64,000 nt of DNA from Apus apus (taxonomy: Eukaryota; Chordata; Aves; Apodiformes; Apodidae): the NCBI RefSeq assembly GCF_020740795.1, contig NC_067282.1, forward strand, positions 135,031,132 to 135,095,131, given 5' to 3'. The notes beneath the pieces are model-generated. The model was not told the DNA's origin. It saw nothing but the letters and a program-made list of their open reading frames with translations, and ran no database searches. Below, piece by piece: positions 12,716 to 27,800 of the stretch (position 1 is the stretch's first letter; each line of letters begins with the position of its first letter). A program made the translations under genes and the position numbers.

Positions 12716-12899
12716 CACCAGGCACTGTTCGGGAGTGGAATATATTCCTGTAGAAATCTATCAGCAGTTCAGTGAAGAGATTCAAAGGTACCAGAGCACT
12801 CAGGGAGGCTGTTCCTTTTGATGGCCAGATCAAATTCAAACCAAAGACACAGGCCAGGCTAGATGCTGTCATTCTGTTATATATGCTCTCCTGTGAAAC
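12716..12899 (-). CDS. ARHGAP8: ARHGAP8 exon: C-terminal RhoGAP helices, last secure exon
   Basis: This 184-bp exon (0+183+1) encodes [20 protein letters not shown], then LNLIWPSKG, then [20 protein letters not shown] near its end. The Asn of FGLNL, the catalytic-side asparagine of RhoGAPs, is present. The more upstream SNLA of the mammalian protein reads SSLA. The acceptor is TTTTTCCAG. A good donor (GTGAGA) follows codon TVP plus one base. If that donor were not used, the frame would run G-E-I-L-P and stop at 12704-12702. A downstream continuation was not securely found. Confidence 0.93.
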
Positions 12900-15800
12900 C
12901 TGGAAAAACAGAAACATGAATAAGGTGTATGCAGACATGTGCCCCAGAAAGGGAGAGACAAAACACCCTAAGCCCTCCATAGAATAAACCTCAAGGACTT
13001 CTGAAGCTGTTTGCAAGTGTTTAGAAGGATTTTCCACCCCCCCCACTGATGCATGACTTCACTTCCAAACACCTCCACATCCATCCAATTCCTCTGAAGC
13101 AATGGACATGAAAATGGGCTGTAGGTAAAATACACAGAACTGAATGCTGTTCTGCACCTGATTGATGTGTCCTATTTCTCTCTGTGGATGTGAGCCCAGA
13201 ACTGGACAGGAGTCTTTTTTTTCCTCTGGGTGGGCTCAGCAAGGAATTTGTGTGTGCTTTGCTCTCCCACATGGCACGGCTGGTATCTAAAGCCCAGTAT
13301 GGTCTGGGTGTTCTATCTGACAAGTTCTCTGTCACTGTAAAGAGCCAACAAACTGAAGGTGCTCTTGATTCCTCCTGACCTAGGTAATTCAGCCAGTTCA
13401 GGCTGATGGTTGCAGTTGTTGATCAATAACCTGTCATGGGAAGACCACACAGGCACAAACTGTGATGGACACGTTAGTCTGAAGCTGTCATCTCAGAACA
13501 GCATGGGGAATTATTGGGCTAAATCCCCCAGGTATTCTTCCTGCTACAATTTCAAGTGGAATAGGAAAGCAAAAATTTCATTTCTAAGTGCTTCTCCATT
13601 TCTGTCTTGCCGTAAGTCCTCCAGAAAAGGCAGCTCTGTAGTACTATGAAAAGTCTGAGGGCACTAGAGGCAAGTCTAAGAAACATTTTGATCATGGAAA
13701 CACTTCTTAGCATAATCATAAACTCCAGTAATGCAGGTTTGATTCCCATCTATCTCCTACAGCACAGTTCCATGCTCCTTGGTGTATTACCTAGCAAGGA
13801 GCCTGTTTGCTCAGCCATGAGGTGATATAACATCCTTTAGACACCTGTGCAGGGTGGAAGTCTTTTCTTTGGGGGACATCAAGCACTTACGTGCCCAAAA
13901 GTGTAGCATCTTCTTCTTAATCATATTAATTTTTCCAATAATAGGAACTATTTTTCCCACCAATCTTTGCCTTACCCTCCTGGGACATTAGAGCTACTGT
14001 AATGCTACTTCTGCTACAAATATTAAAGGCTTCAATTGTTTTTAAAGTCATTAACCATGACCATCTTTTCAATGGACTGACTTCACAACCTGAGAATAAA
14101 GAGTCGTCAGATAAAACAGCAATGCCTGCTTCTTGACCTTATGCAAAACCCACACCATTCTCTTTAGAGTACAAACGATGTAGAGCCTGCTGACCTTCAC
14201 ATACTGCTCACAATGCACTATTTAACTATAGAGAAAAAACAAGCCCATCTTGTTAATTTAATCTGCTTCAGATGAGATCAGCTCTAACAGGAGTTCATTA
14301 TACTACAGCAATATAGCAAAAGCTAAACTACTGCCAAAATAACTGACAAGGGAAAACAATTAAGACAACAAAGAGGGCCTTGTTAATATGGAGACACAGA
14401 CCTAGGTATTACCCTGAAGGTAGCTGGACAATGGAGCTGGTGTTTGGATGCTGCTACATGTAACAAGGTTAGGGACTGTGTTTGTGGCCCTTGGGTCAAA
14501 CAGCTCATGCTGGCTGCATCCAAAGTCTGCAATGTTGTGCTGTGAAACTCCTGTGGGTCCAGGATAAATATTTTTTTTATTATTTCTTTCAGTTGAAAGT
14601 CTCTAAAATAATGAGAGCTACAGCCCATCACGTTGTGTTTTCTGTAACACAAAACCAAAGATACATGCTGTATATTCTACAGCAAGTTCCTTAAGCGTAT
14701 GCAGGGCAGGTATCCTGTGATGGCACATAAGCATGTGGTATAGTACTGGAGGACAGTGGAGGGTGGAAGAAGCCAAACCTGTTGCCGTTGCCTATCCCCA
14801 GTTTTTGGGAGTGCTCCCTGACACACTCCATCCAGCAAGTCATGTACAGGTCCTGTCTTCAAGCACTAGTTGAATCACATCCAGTTTAACCTCATCACTG
14901 CCCCTGAAGGCCAATGTTTCAGTCCAAAACAACACCACTGCAACTTGCTGGTAGAGCTAGATTTGGTTTTTGTTTTGTTTTGTTCTTCTTTAGGCCAACT
15001 ATTTCAAATAATGTTTCTAACTCCAAGATGAGACCATCTCTTCCCACCATGAACAATTCAAGGAGACAGGCAATGTTGAAATGACCAATGAAAATACCCA
15101 TGACACAGCCTCTCCCTTGAGAGAGAAAATCCATAAGATAAAACGAAGCAGTGATTATATCATCTGAGGCAGAGCTACACTAAGTCTTATCTGTGAGTCA
15201 TCAATCAGGCTGACACTTCAGAATTCAAGGGAGACGCAGCACAGCACGTTGCTTCACTCCAAAATGCATAGCAATCCCTTGCTCAGCAGATCCAAGAGAA
15301 AGTGTGCAACTGAATCCAACTGTCTCCACAAGAATTTTTGCTGGCTCATCAAGAGCTGTGAGCAAGGAAGCCTTGTCACACCAGGGGTAATGGCTTTATC
15401 CCTCCCCAAGGGAATCAGGCTTCACATCGTCCTAACGCCCTCACTACTCCAGTGCCAGATTTCTTTCTCAAATGACACAAACACATTCACTTAATCTACA
15501 ACATTATCAAGAGTAGCTGATGTTTTCTTCTAAAACTAGACCACATCAGGGTAGGATGCCCCCAGTCAGCCTCTTCATGGGCTACCTTTCTAAAGAACTT
15601 CACCCCAGAGCTATGTTCTACCTGAGAAATAAAATTGACATCTTTAGGATTTGGACTAACCCACTTACTCCTTCTCGGATTACCATGGAAAGTTAGTAAC
15701 CATCATCTCTGTTTCAAGTGAAAATACACTTGCTCTGTCAAGTTGACAAGCCAATTCTCCAAGGACCTAGATAGTATCTTTGAAGGATTCATCTGACCAT

Positions 15801-18800
15801 CACTGAAAAATATTACAACAAAGAACTACACAGCTCCAGTTTGATGGGGTTTTTTCCCCTTTCATTGAAACATATCTAGTAAAATCATTAAGTAATGGCA
15901 GCCTATATTGGAAGAAAGTCCTCTAGAAAAATAAACCTTGCACATTGCAAAACTCATAATTGGGAATAAATACTGAGGATTTAGTACCACATCAACAACT
16001 GCAAAATACATATCCTCACTATCCCAGAATCAACATTCAGCTCCTCCCAGCAAAACTGTGATGATTTTCGGATTCCACATACTTGCACCCCAGCACCGTC
16101 ATGGATACTGCAGGAATGAAAACAGAAATGGGGTCAAGTTGTGTTAGGGGAGGTTCAAATTTGATATTAGGAAACATTTCTTCAGAGTAAGAGTGGTGAG
16201 GCATTGGAACAGGCTGCCCAGGGAGGTGGTGGAGGCACCATTCCTGAAGGTGTTAAAAAAATGGGTGGATGTGGGGTTTCAGGAGATGGTTTAGTGGTTA
16301 GGGGGTGTAGGGCAGACGGTTGGACTTGATGATCTTGAAGGCCTTTTCCAACCTTGATAATTCTATGATTCTACCTAATGACCTCAGTGAAATTCAGAGG
16401 ATACAAACAGCCAATTACCATAACATTTTAAAAATACAAAGACATAACCATCTCTTTGGCTTCTCAGTTGCAACGCTGAAAGGAATTCCACAAAACATTT
16501 TCAAAGGAAAATTACCCCTTATTAAAACATCCCCACAAACTGACTGGAAATAAAAGTTTCTATCCCCTGTCCCCTGCTACCTTGCAGATGTGCCAACTGC
16601 TTGTATCTGCTCTATGAAGCTTAGTCATCTAATCCTTCCCAACGTGCCCCATCATCCCCAGCCACCCCCAAGCTTTGCTGGTGCTAATTACAGATTTAAA
16701 TTGGAGAAGTGATTGAGACAAACATTAATTCATTCAGAACATTTTTACCAGTTCACACTTGGCTTTAACTTTCCTGCTTTGGTTACATATCTAAAGTATA
16801 GCTCACAGGCCCCCAGACCTCATCCATTTTTTGTAGTTAGTCCAAGCTTGACATTATTTTTACTTTGGCAGGTTTTTGCAACGGTTCTTTCAGCCAACTC
16901 AGCCACCTTCCCCCTGCATCAGACAAGACTGCAGGGACAGAAATAAGCATGAGGAAGGGAAAGTATGTAAGTGCAGAGAGGGGGCTGCATCGGCTGGTAC
17001 CAAAACCAAAGATGTGGTTATAAAAACACAATCTAGATGACATTATTGCCTCTACAAACTTTGCTGTTTGTTTAGCCTTAGACTGTCACGGAAAACAACA
17101 ATTACAGTTTTGTACCAAATGGTTTCTGGCTTCAGAACTGGGTAACTGTAGCCCTCAGAGTGCTTTGCCAAGTAATTTGCAAGAAGATTTTGAGTCCTTT
17201 AAGTTTGAATGTGCATTCATAAATTCACTTCACTGCATGTGCAACGCAGGGCTTGTGGAACACAAACACTAGTTCGTGCACATGCATCTCTTGTGAGGTC
17301 AGCTGAGCAGCACAGACATCTTTTGCAGACATAATTCAGGGACTGACTTGTGAAAAATGGCCTTTGATTTTTCCCCCTGCTCCTGGTCTCTTAATTCTGC
17401 CTAGGGACTTCAATCCACTGCAACTCCAAGGGGACCCTGAAGATCCCTCTCTAGTAGCTAGATGCACTGCGACATGGAGAGGGAGAGCTTACACCTTTCA
17501 CAGCACGCTGGGCTCATTACTGGCAAAATCACAGCTAATCTAAGGTTAAAGGAACCCAACATATCTTTGAAATCCAAGTCTTTTACTTCTGCAGCAGTTG
17601 TGCTCTCTTGCTGTAACACCCTTGGAATAGAAGGAGCTGTTTCATTAAGTAAGGGGGTTGAGACTGCAGAGAAAACAGGGATATTTTTTTCTTCTTCCAC
17701 AAGCCTGTATCAATCCTGGAGTGCTCAAACCTGTATCTAGTGATTACAATTCATCCCACTTCATGAAATTACCACAAGTACCTCTTGCACTACTCAAGGC
17801 TGCGCTTGTGGAAGAATTAAATTGCCTCTTACATGTAAGAAGGTTGATGTTTGCAGGTAAAAACTAGGATTATTGGTAGAGTGGTCTGTTAAAGTTTGAA
17901 TTGTGGCAGTTTGTGCAGCACACCGATCTGCAATGAATAGAAATCTCTAGCTCCTAGATTGTTTCATGTTCCTGTGACCTTTCCAAATGCAAATACTCCC
18001 TGAGACATTAAGGATGAAAAGCCATGGATCAGCAAAAATTGCAGATCTGAGCACTAGTATCAACTTGACACTGTGCTTTACATAACAAGGCATACTCAAA
18101 AATAATGCTATGTTCTGCTGCCCAATTACAGAAAACACTCCGTATTACTTTTGCACACCTCATTAACACCTCAAGTGCTCAGCTCTTAAGAGGTGCATTG
18201 AGATGGTGCATCTATTATTGGAACAAAGTCACTTACACGATTCATAACACTGAGGAGAGATATCAGATGCTAAAATAATAGCAAATGACATACGGATTTT
18301 CTTAATAGCATTAGACTTCAGCTAAGCAACAGTAAACGAGGACGGGTATTACAGGAACTGTGCAAGTGCTGCCTCTGAGGGTCATATCAATGTGTTTCCT
18401 TTAATCTTGCTTTTCTCTAGTGTTTTGATAGAAAAAGGGATTAAATGCACTTGTTTCTGAAATGTGCTACTGGCTACAATATGGCAAGGATGACTGTAGC
18501 CCAAGAACAGTTACTGAGGTCTAATTCTTCCACTGGTGAAAATCAGCATCATTCCAAACACATGATTGCTTTGGTGGGCTCTTAGGAATTCTGAAGGCTA
18601 GATCACTTTATTTAGGTGTCAACTACACCATGATCCTCAGTTTTAGGCACCTGGGTTTGACAAATGCAATCTGGAAAAGGCAATGCATTGGATAAGGCAG
18701 AAGGAAGGGAAACTTACACTAATATTACTGTCTTTTCCTGCACATAAAGTGGCAACCAAAGGATGTCATTAAGCTAACTGTAGAACAATTTATGATGGAT

Positions 18801-21800
18801 GTTCGGTGAACCCTCACACTTACAGGTTTCCAAAAATGGGCTAAAAACAAACCACCAGAAAAATAAAAAATAGGAAAAAAGACACATGATTCACTTACCA
18901 TGAAGCATAGCAAAAATCCTTGTAAAATGGCACAGTCAAAGTTTTTAATTTAACATTGTAGTAAATTACAGAATGGAAGGCTATTTTAATTAGGAAAATG
19001 TTATTTGCAAGATTTAATATTAAATATCTTGGCAATTATTGTTCTAAAGCTTGTTAATATTTCTATTACTTTCTAAAATTACAGTGCATTATTTGGTGTT
19101 TTAGTTGATCAAGGTTTATATTTTTGAGAAAAAAATTTACTACTTCTAGTTTTTCTCTGGACCCCAAATTACCCAATCACTATTTGCAGGCTTTTTTAAA
19201 CTCCAAAATAGGAAAAAAACCCAAAAACGAACTAAATAAAAAACATACATTTGTGAACACAGAGTCGGGGAAGCAGAACTAAGTATGCCAGAACAAACAC
19301 AGTTCCATTTTAGTTTAGACAATAGTTTTCATTACATCTAAAGAATTCCATGGTGAAGGGATGCCCAGACCATTTTTTAGCACTGACCTTTATTAGAATG
19401 GGAGGGTTCACTCCATTGGCAAGTACTGCACTGACACGCCACCACAGTTTTAAACTACTTCAGTTTTATTTTCTGTGGACATTTTCAGTGTTGAATTAAC
19501 AAGAACAGATTTAGAAAGAAAAGACTAGCACTACTTTTGGAAATTTTGCCTGTACTCACCATATGGAGAAAGCATATCAGGTATTTCAGAACAACATAAT
19601 TGTGCTCAGGAAGTCCTTGAATGATTTGCTTGCATCTGGTGACTCGGAGACTGCTCTCCACACCTGCAATGTCAAAGTCAGTCTTAAGTTAACTCAAAAC
19701 CATAAAAATATTAACAAGAAACAACCCCTTATTCATATCTGCTGGAATTTAGTTATGAATTTGTAAAACTGACCAAAAAATTCAGCCCTATTAACCTCCA
19801 TGATCACAGTAACAGTTAGGATTACCCCTTTGAATGTCCCTATAATATTCTGTATTATTATATATCTGGCTAAGACTAACTACCAGAGTATTTTCTTGAT
19901 TAAGTGAAATAGCCAAAATAATTTATTTGGTAGAGAGGACTTTCAAACATCTTGATTTGAATCCCATTATCTCTCCATGCACTGGATTCAGGCATCTACT
20001 TTTTATACCCTGATTTTATTCTTGTGGAGACTCAGACCTGCTCAACATGCTCTAATTTTAAAAACACTTCTGTGACTGTGCAGGAAACTCTTCTGTCTTG
20101 GTAAAAATTTATGAGATGGACACTTGGGTGTGTAAGAATTTTCTAGAGATGAACCTAAGCAGGTTCATTAACTCATTTCTACAGGTGGGCAAATCCAGAA
20201 CTAGACCCCAAACTCCTTGCATCACCTAGATAGTCTGGGTGACAATTACACTAACACTGGATATTTCAAATGCTGTTCCAAACGTCTTTTTTCTTCTTTT
20301 TTTCTTAGTCTTGGTTTTTGTTGTGTTTTGTTTTTGTTTGTTTGTTTGGTTTTTTTTCTGTTTACTTTTCTTTTCTGGAATATTGTAATTATCTTAGTAC
20401 TGGAAATTTAATGCCATTTTGTAGAAAGGTGTGATTATTACAATCATGTTTGACCCAACCAATCCATTTGTGCTGATCTTTTTTCTGCATTTGTTGCATT
20501 TCTCTCTCCCCCTCCTTGACACAGCTAGACATGTGTATAAGTATGCATGCATGCACAAAATTCCAGAATGCTAAATGTTCCCTTAAGCTCTGAATTAAAT
20601 ACATGAAGCTATACTGTGGTGAGCCATGTTGACACTTTTCCTAGTGCAAAGCTGCCAGTTCCTGTAAGACACAATAATCTGAATCCCAATAATTTTTTGC
20701 TCAGCCTTCTGCAAAGTAAATTATGCAGGAAGGATAGCAATACTGGGCAAAGCAGCTCTTGTAGAAGTTTTTCTTGACCAAAGAACTTGTTCTTTGACAA
20801 TTATAAGCTTCAAGGTTCTATTAATTGTTTTTAGTCAGTCACTCAACTAATTCAGTTCCCAGCTCCCATCAATAACTCGTTTAAAAAATGTTTCAGATGA
20901 CACACTATAGAGAAAAGTTTCACTGTCATTTTAAAGTACTCTAAAGCAGAAATACTGTATTTCTGGGTTTGCAGGTTAAGAGATGTAATAGATACATCTC
21001 ACACTGTTCTGGCATCTTCCAGAAGACAGAATGAGAATTTTCAAGTCATCCCAAGACAGCTGTCTGTGATCACACCTCTTCACAGCTCCCTTCTGCACTA
21101 TATTCACAAAAAATATGTCTTTGCTGCAGTCCAGCTGGCTCTCGAGCTTAAGATCTTTTAAAATCAGGATATCACCACAGCATCAAAACCGAGTGGACAT
21201 CACAACGCAGAACACGGAAGTCAAAGGATGAATTTTCTTAAACTCCAATTTTCCATGTATTTTGTCTACATTTTAAATGTCAGTAAACAAAAATAATGTG
21301 GAATGAAAGTTTCACAGATGTTTTGCCAAGAAAAACATCCCAGTGTTCCTAGCACAATGCACTGCTCTCAGATTATCCTTCTCAGACTTGTTCTCATTTT
21401 CACTTAGCTGTATCACAAAGTAATATTATATCCAGAAAGTCAGCACAATATTAGTTCAGTAAAAATTAGCATGTATACATTCTTTTTCCAAATTTCCCCT
21501 GTTCTTTCCAGTTCAGAGTGACTATTCTTAGTCCCTTCATTTCTTCCTGTGAATAGACCTGTTTTTCTCATTGTCTTGAGACACTTAGTGTGTCAACAGA
21601 ATCCTTGTTTTAGAACACGGTGATGTACAGACTTGCAAACAACAAAACACTACAGACCTGATTAAGTTTTTTTATAGCAATACATTAATAAAATTACATG
21701 AAACAGTGTGTGAAAATGCTACTTTTAAAGCACACTGTAAGAATTTTACATAGAATACAGTATATCTGGGTAAACTTACTGTACTTCTACACTTTATTAC

Positions 21801-24800
21801 ATCATCATTGAGATTTATCCTCAACCTGAATTATTTTAGTGACTTATCCCAATAGCAACAGTCATAATACTGATGATAATGTACACTTTGCAACAGCATC
21901 AGCTCACAGTTAGCAGAGGCATGCTGACAGACTTTGTTGAAAGTCACACTCCATTATAATACACATAATTTTTTCAAAAAGCAGGTTTGAGGAAATTTTC
22001 TGCTTGTGACTTGCTACTGGAAGCTTTACTGGTTCCCTGCTGGCTGACTATACCCTGGGAAGCAAAACACCAGTCTCTACAATACTGGGTACTAAATCTC
22101 AGATATTCTGGGATCTTAGATATTCAACAGTATTCATTCCCATCTATTAGTTGCCTTGTCAGCATTGTAAAACAGCTCCTGCCAAACGCTAAGTAATTAC
22201 ACATTTTTAAATTCATGTTTCCATGTGGTGCCAGATCTTCAGATAATCAGTGTCTTCTCATGGCTTTAAATCCTTTCTTCCCAATATGCTATCTCATGGG
22301 AACAGTTTCAATAAAAACAATCCCATCCCCACGAGAAAAAAAAAGAAAAAAAAGGAAAGAAGCATACAAATGACCAACTAAATGTTGTTCCCACAATTCT
22401 GCCAATGCTACTGCTAAAACTAAAGCTGCTTTGACATAAATTTTACCACTCAGACTGACTCAGTGTTGTGTCATGGCATGAAAGGGAGCCCTGACAGCCT
22501 GATACAATTCTTAATAATACAGTATGATTTTTAGATAAACCAGTAAACCTTGTAAAAAGCAGAAAGGGTCTTGGTAACCCTAACGAGCTTGCTCTGGTAC
22601 AGATTATGAAGGTATCCATTTGTGGCTACAGTGAAACACTAATAATATTATATACCCACAACTGTGGGTCACGATTGGTAAACAGCAGTGATTAGTAATT
22701 AGCCAGGCCCAGTTCAACTTGTATAAATTTTTCTAAAACTTATTTATACTCACTGGTGATTCCAAGGATATGATCATAACACTCAAATGTTAGTAATGGC
22801 TGAGGGAGTTCCCTAAGGAAAGTCTTGAGGATTACAGCAGGAATATGGATATCATGATAATCATCGAAATTCACAGACTTGCCTAAAAGGAGAAAAACAA
22901 CAAAAAAGATGTTCAATCACATTCTATTTTTTTTTTTAAACTACTGCTACTATTTCACACTAAATTTTGAACAGAAAACCACTTGGCTTTCTGCTGCTGG
23001 TGACTCCCGGCACTTTTTGTATTTTTCATAGAGTTTTATTCATCTTGCTATAAGAGATTCTCCCCATAAAGGCACTTCATAAAATGACTTCATGTGGACA
23101 TCAGTGATTGTCAAAATGACTCCCCTGCATTTCATAAATAATTAGGTAAAATTACATTTCTTTGCCATAGCCATGTTAAAACACCAGAGGCAAAATGACA
23201 CAAAGACATTATACATCACAACTACAGTAACTCAAAGTGCATAGAGGCAATACAAAAGTTTATGAAAAAATAGAGCACCTTTGACTCAAGACTTATCACT
23301 CATTACCTGCTATGGATTTTGTAAGCTCTTGTCTGACATTAACTGATGACTTGCTATCCAATAAGCCTTCAGTGCCTGTTGCTATCTTTCAGGTTTCTGT
23401 ACTAGTGCTCTTATTTTAGGTTACAAAGGGTTTTATGATTAATTATTAGAAAACTGGCATTTCTGCTTCACCAACAAAATCAAGATTAACAAAGCCCTCA
23501 CAGTATTACTGGCAGGGATATGATGACAGCTTACCCTGATTGTAGAGTTTCTGAACATCTTTGATAGTCTGGATGCTGGCTGACCTTCGGAAGAGGCCCT
23601 CTACTTGTAGTCCTGAAAAAACAATTAATGCAGGTGTCACCTGTAAAAGCTGTCACTCTTGTTTTCCTCTACAGTTTTACTTGAAAACAGAACAGAAGCA
23701 GACGGTCTGGGAATAAACTCACTTGGTAGACACATTTTTTGGTAATGAAGTTCTTGAGAAGGGAACGTACAATCAAATAATACTGCAACGTTGCCTACAG
23801 CACTTTCATAAACATGTCTCAGAAATACTACCACTTTTCCTGAAGCGTTTTACAATGTCTTGACAACTATAATTTTCATTCAAAAGTAGCCATAGAAGCA
23901 AGAGATTTAGATTCATCAGGCTGCTTATGTACCCACTCTCACTGAGTGTATCTGCAAACTGAGCCCCAAACCACACCTGTAAATCTGCTATTCTCCTTGC
24001 TTAAACTCTTAAGCAAAATAATGAGGGTATTTGCAAAGATCCCTTAAGCTTCCTCTTCTAGTGGGTGAGATAAGATCCTTTAGCCTGGGGAATACTTCAG
24101 AAGATCACTGGATGGAGGAAACTCTTTCTTACCATAGGAGGGATACTGGACTCCCCAGCTTAAAGGTAGGTTGGGGCTGACTACTGCTCCTTCCACCTGT
24201 CTCTGGAAGTCAGTGGGATTTCAGATTGTCTGAACCCATTCCTTATGGAATGATATTTAGTACTGATCATATAGAATTTAGATCAGTATGCTAAAATAAT
24301 TGATAATGTTTACTGAGATAAATTTTCACTGGCATGCTTCAGAGACTTCTGCAAAGAACTCCAACCTCTACTTGAAAGTGTTCCACCAATGAGATTTAGA
24401 GGCTTAGCTGGAGTTTAGCTTAATGTAGCTCCCAACTACTTTCTAAGCATTTATGCACTTGCCTGTTAAATTCCATGTTGCATATTAAAACATTAGCCCA
24501 TTCACTCAGTTCTGGAAGGAGTATGATATCTCAAACTACAATATATAAGAAGGACGTGTGTGATTACTAAAGGAACCAAATGGGCAATAATTATGATCTA
24601 TTTGACCACTTGCTTTATTCCTGACCAGGTCATGTTTCAGTTGAATAAAGTTATGGTAAATGACATCACTGTAATAAAACTGTTCCACTAGATTTATAGT
24701 GCAAGCTGTCCAAAGACATGATTTTGGAAGTGGCAGCTGTGAACAGCTAGCTTGTCAAGGCATTGCCCTCAGCAAACAAGAAATACAATTGTTTCCTGAG

Positions 24801-27800
24801 AATCTGCAGAATTTTATGCTGGCTGTCAGTGGACTAAGGGCTTTCTGTAGAAACAAGTTTTTCAGAAAATGGACATCATAAACACTTATAATCCAGTTTG
24901 CAGGAATTTGTTTGATAGTTAATGCTTTAATCTGATGCGCAACCTACTGTATAAACTGCAATGTAACAAAATACCAATTTTTAACATGTTTATGCCTTTA
25001 TTGGCTAAGCTTTCAAGAGTCTAATTAAAGTCATTAATCTGTATTGTAGACAGCAGCTGTACTTGTCTGGCCCTGCATCCCATCAACATTATTGTAACGA
25101 CACATAACACTAAGCTCTTGCTCAATATGGTTTTTGGAGGTTTGAGAGGGAAAAAGCAACTTTTATCCTTATGTGCAGAAATGTGGGATATGGGCAATAT
25201 CTGTGCTTCTTCCAGAATTCATTTTCCAGGTCAGCTGGAAACTGAATCGATATACAGCAATTTGTTTGATCGCAGGTGGCAACAAGCCAACTACCAACGC
25301 AGATATCTCCAACCCTTCTTAGATTTGTGGACAACATATCCAAATGATGTGACACTAATTAAATGTAGGTTAGTGCAATTCTTAGGGGAAAAAAGAATCT
25401 TGTCCTTCAAAAGTAAAAGAACTGCAACAACAAAATAGCCACACCTTTTTTCCACAAAGGATGCTCAGACCAGAAATAATCTATTATAGAGATTTTTAAA
25501 TAAAGCATGGGTCATAATTTCAGCTTAATGGTAAACAGAAATATGAGCCAACAGCCATAATGCTATTGAAGGGGGGAAACTATGAGCCTGGGTACAGAGA
25601 CAGCCCTTTTGCAGTAATTCTTCTAATTTCTGGGATGCATACAAACTGAGCAGGGTACTTTTTTTTTAGAAGTCTAAGTATATTGCTCTCAGTGCTTTCT
25701 GTGTTTGGGCAGGGCAAAGGAAAGCTACCTGAAAACATTATTTGAATGATGATGTTTCCCATGTCCCTTAATCTGAAAGCATTAACATACGTCCCCAACT
25801 GGGGTCTCATAGTAAGAGATGGGAAGGAAGAAACGAATCTGAAGCCTCTTGATGGTTATTCCACTGTGATGGATAAATACACAGCTTCATACACAGTCAG
25901 GAAATATTTCCTCCAAGCCTGTCTCTTCCTTTTCAGACACTAGGGGAAAAAAACTTGGTTCTTGGAACTACCATAATAAAGCTAACACAAAGTGGCCATA
26001 ACAAAAGAAATCACTTTGTCTTCTTTTTGCAGACAAAACACATGCCAGAGCCACCAGAGTTAGGGGCTGAGTAACAAAATTGGATAAGGACAATCCTAGT
26101 CATTGCAGCTCAAAGCATTCTTTTTTGTCCTTGTAAAAAAAATAATTTTGAAGTAGCCTCTTTGATTTCTTTCAGTAGTATTCTTCAATCAAATCCTATT
26201 TACAGCATGACTCACATCAGCTGTCTCTAAAGAAAACTATTTTTGTTCTGGTGTACAACTTGAAGTATTTTGCCATTAATAGCATGGGTAACACAGTCCA
26301 TAGAGAATACCAGCCCTGGAGCAGCAATGCGTGCCAGAACAGTTAGGGGATGAATGACATGAGCAGCTAGCCTGGGCTTTCCAGTTCTGATAAACATGCA
26401 GCTGCGTGTCAATCACATATTCCATCAACAGCGCAGAGCCACTGTTGAGATAACTTAGCACAAGCAGCTCCCTGCCCCTCACAAAAACATATATAGACAG
26501 ACAGAAATCAGTGGACTTTTGCTACTCTGCACTAAGCTCTCCAGACCAAAAGGTACAAAATTTTATCTTAATATTATACAGAAAAAACACAGTGATGTGA
26601 CTAGTGAAGGAGCCATCTGTGTTCAATGAAAAGTGATTCTGCAATTGAGAACTTAACTGAGTAATTATTTAAATGTCAATAATCATAAATTAAAACAGGC
26701 AGGCACTTCATTCCACATTGAAATAAGATGGCTTTTACCACAGTAGACAGAATTTCACAGTGCAATGACACAACTAAGTTATACTCCAAATTAATAAACT
26801 GTTGCTAAAAATATTTAACCTCCTTCCACCCCCCATCAGTTGTCCCACAGGAAAGACACAGAAAATCAAAACTGATAAAGGTAAATTAAAGCAACACATG
26901 CTGTCACGTTGCTGCAAACTTGTCAAAGAAAAAGGGATGAGAAAATTACATTCTTTTTCTTTCAATCATCTTTGATTTGAGGGTTGCTGGCATCAAAAAC
27001 CTTTGTTAATTTGTCTGCTTTCAGAAGAGAAATAGCAAAGAGAGAGCATCTGAATTCCTTCTGTCCTAAATTGACTTTGGAAATGTTTCTTTTGACTGGG
27101 GTCCTGCCAATACTCAGGAAGTGTCCATCCTGATTTGGAAATGGTTTTTATTCTCATTAATACAACTGATTTAGACATATTCTAGCCAATTACCTAATTA
27201 TAATAAAAATTCTTTTAAAAATTGTAACTGATTTATTTCTAATATGAGGACTGATTAGTTTCTAGCATATGTTAGTTGTCCACCTTGAGTATAACATCTT
27301 AAATGCCCAAAGTAGAGGCAATTGTGAATTTTTATGATTAAGAGAAATTTGAGATTTTTTATTTAAAAGCTAGAATAGAGTACAAGTTTTAGGAGGTTGC
27401 ACAGTCTTTCTTTCCCTTGTACTCTGTGCAACAAATAAAGAAGTGAGTGTGATGTCTGCAGTTTGTAAAGATGACTTGCACTGCAAGAAGGTGCACAGCA
27501 GATCAAGGGCAGAGAGGAAAAGAAGGGACATTTCCAGCCCTACTGAAAAGCTGAGAAGCAGCAGCAGCAAGGATGTAGAATTGTGCATCCTCCACAGAAC
27601 CCAAAGTGTATTTGGGTCCTTGTGGTTTTGGATTGCAGAGTCTCTGCTCTTTAGATTTATGAAAGAATATTCACTTGGCACCTCTGCACATAATTTATTT
27701 ACAATGCCTGAGCACCAAAAACACAAACTGTTCTTATTACAAGGTTCATTTTTATTTTATGGCAAACAACCAATCTTGGGATTTATCTCATCTCCATGAA

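Noticed and set aside
12455..12718. 87-codon minus-strand frame just after the last ARHGAP8 exon
   Set aside because: It is not in frame with the upstream exon, starts at GTG within the donor and shows no family similarity.
27370..27799. Opposed 118-codon frames on both strands
   Set aside because: They mirror each other, have no recognised domain, and the Ser/Leu run comes from a short AGC-rich stretch.
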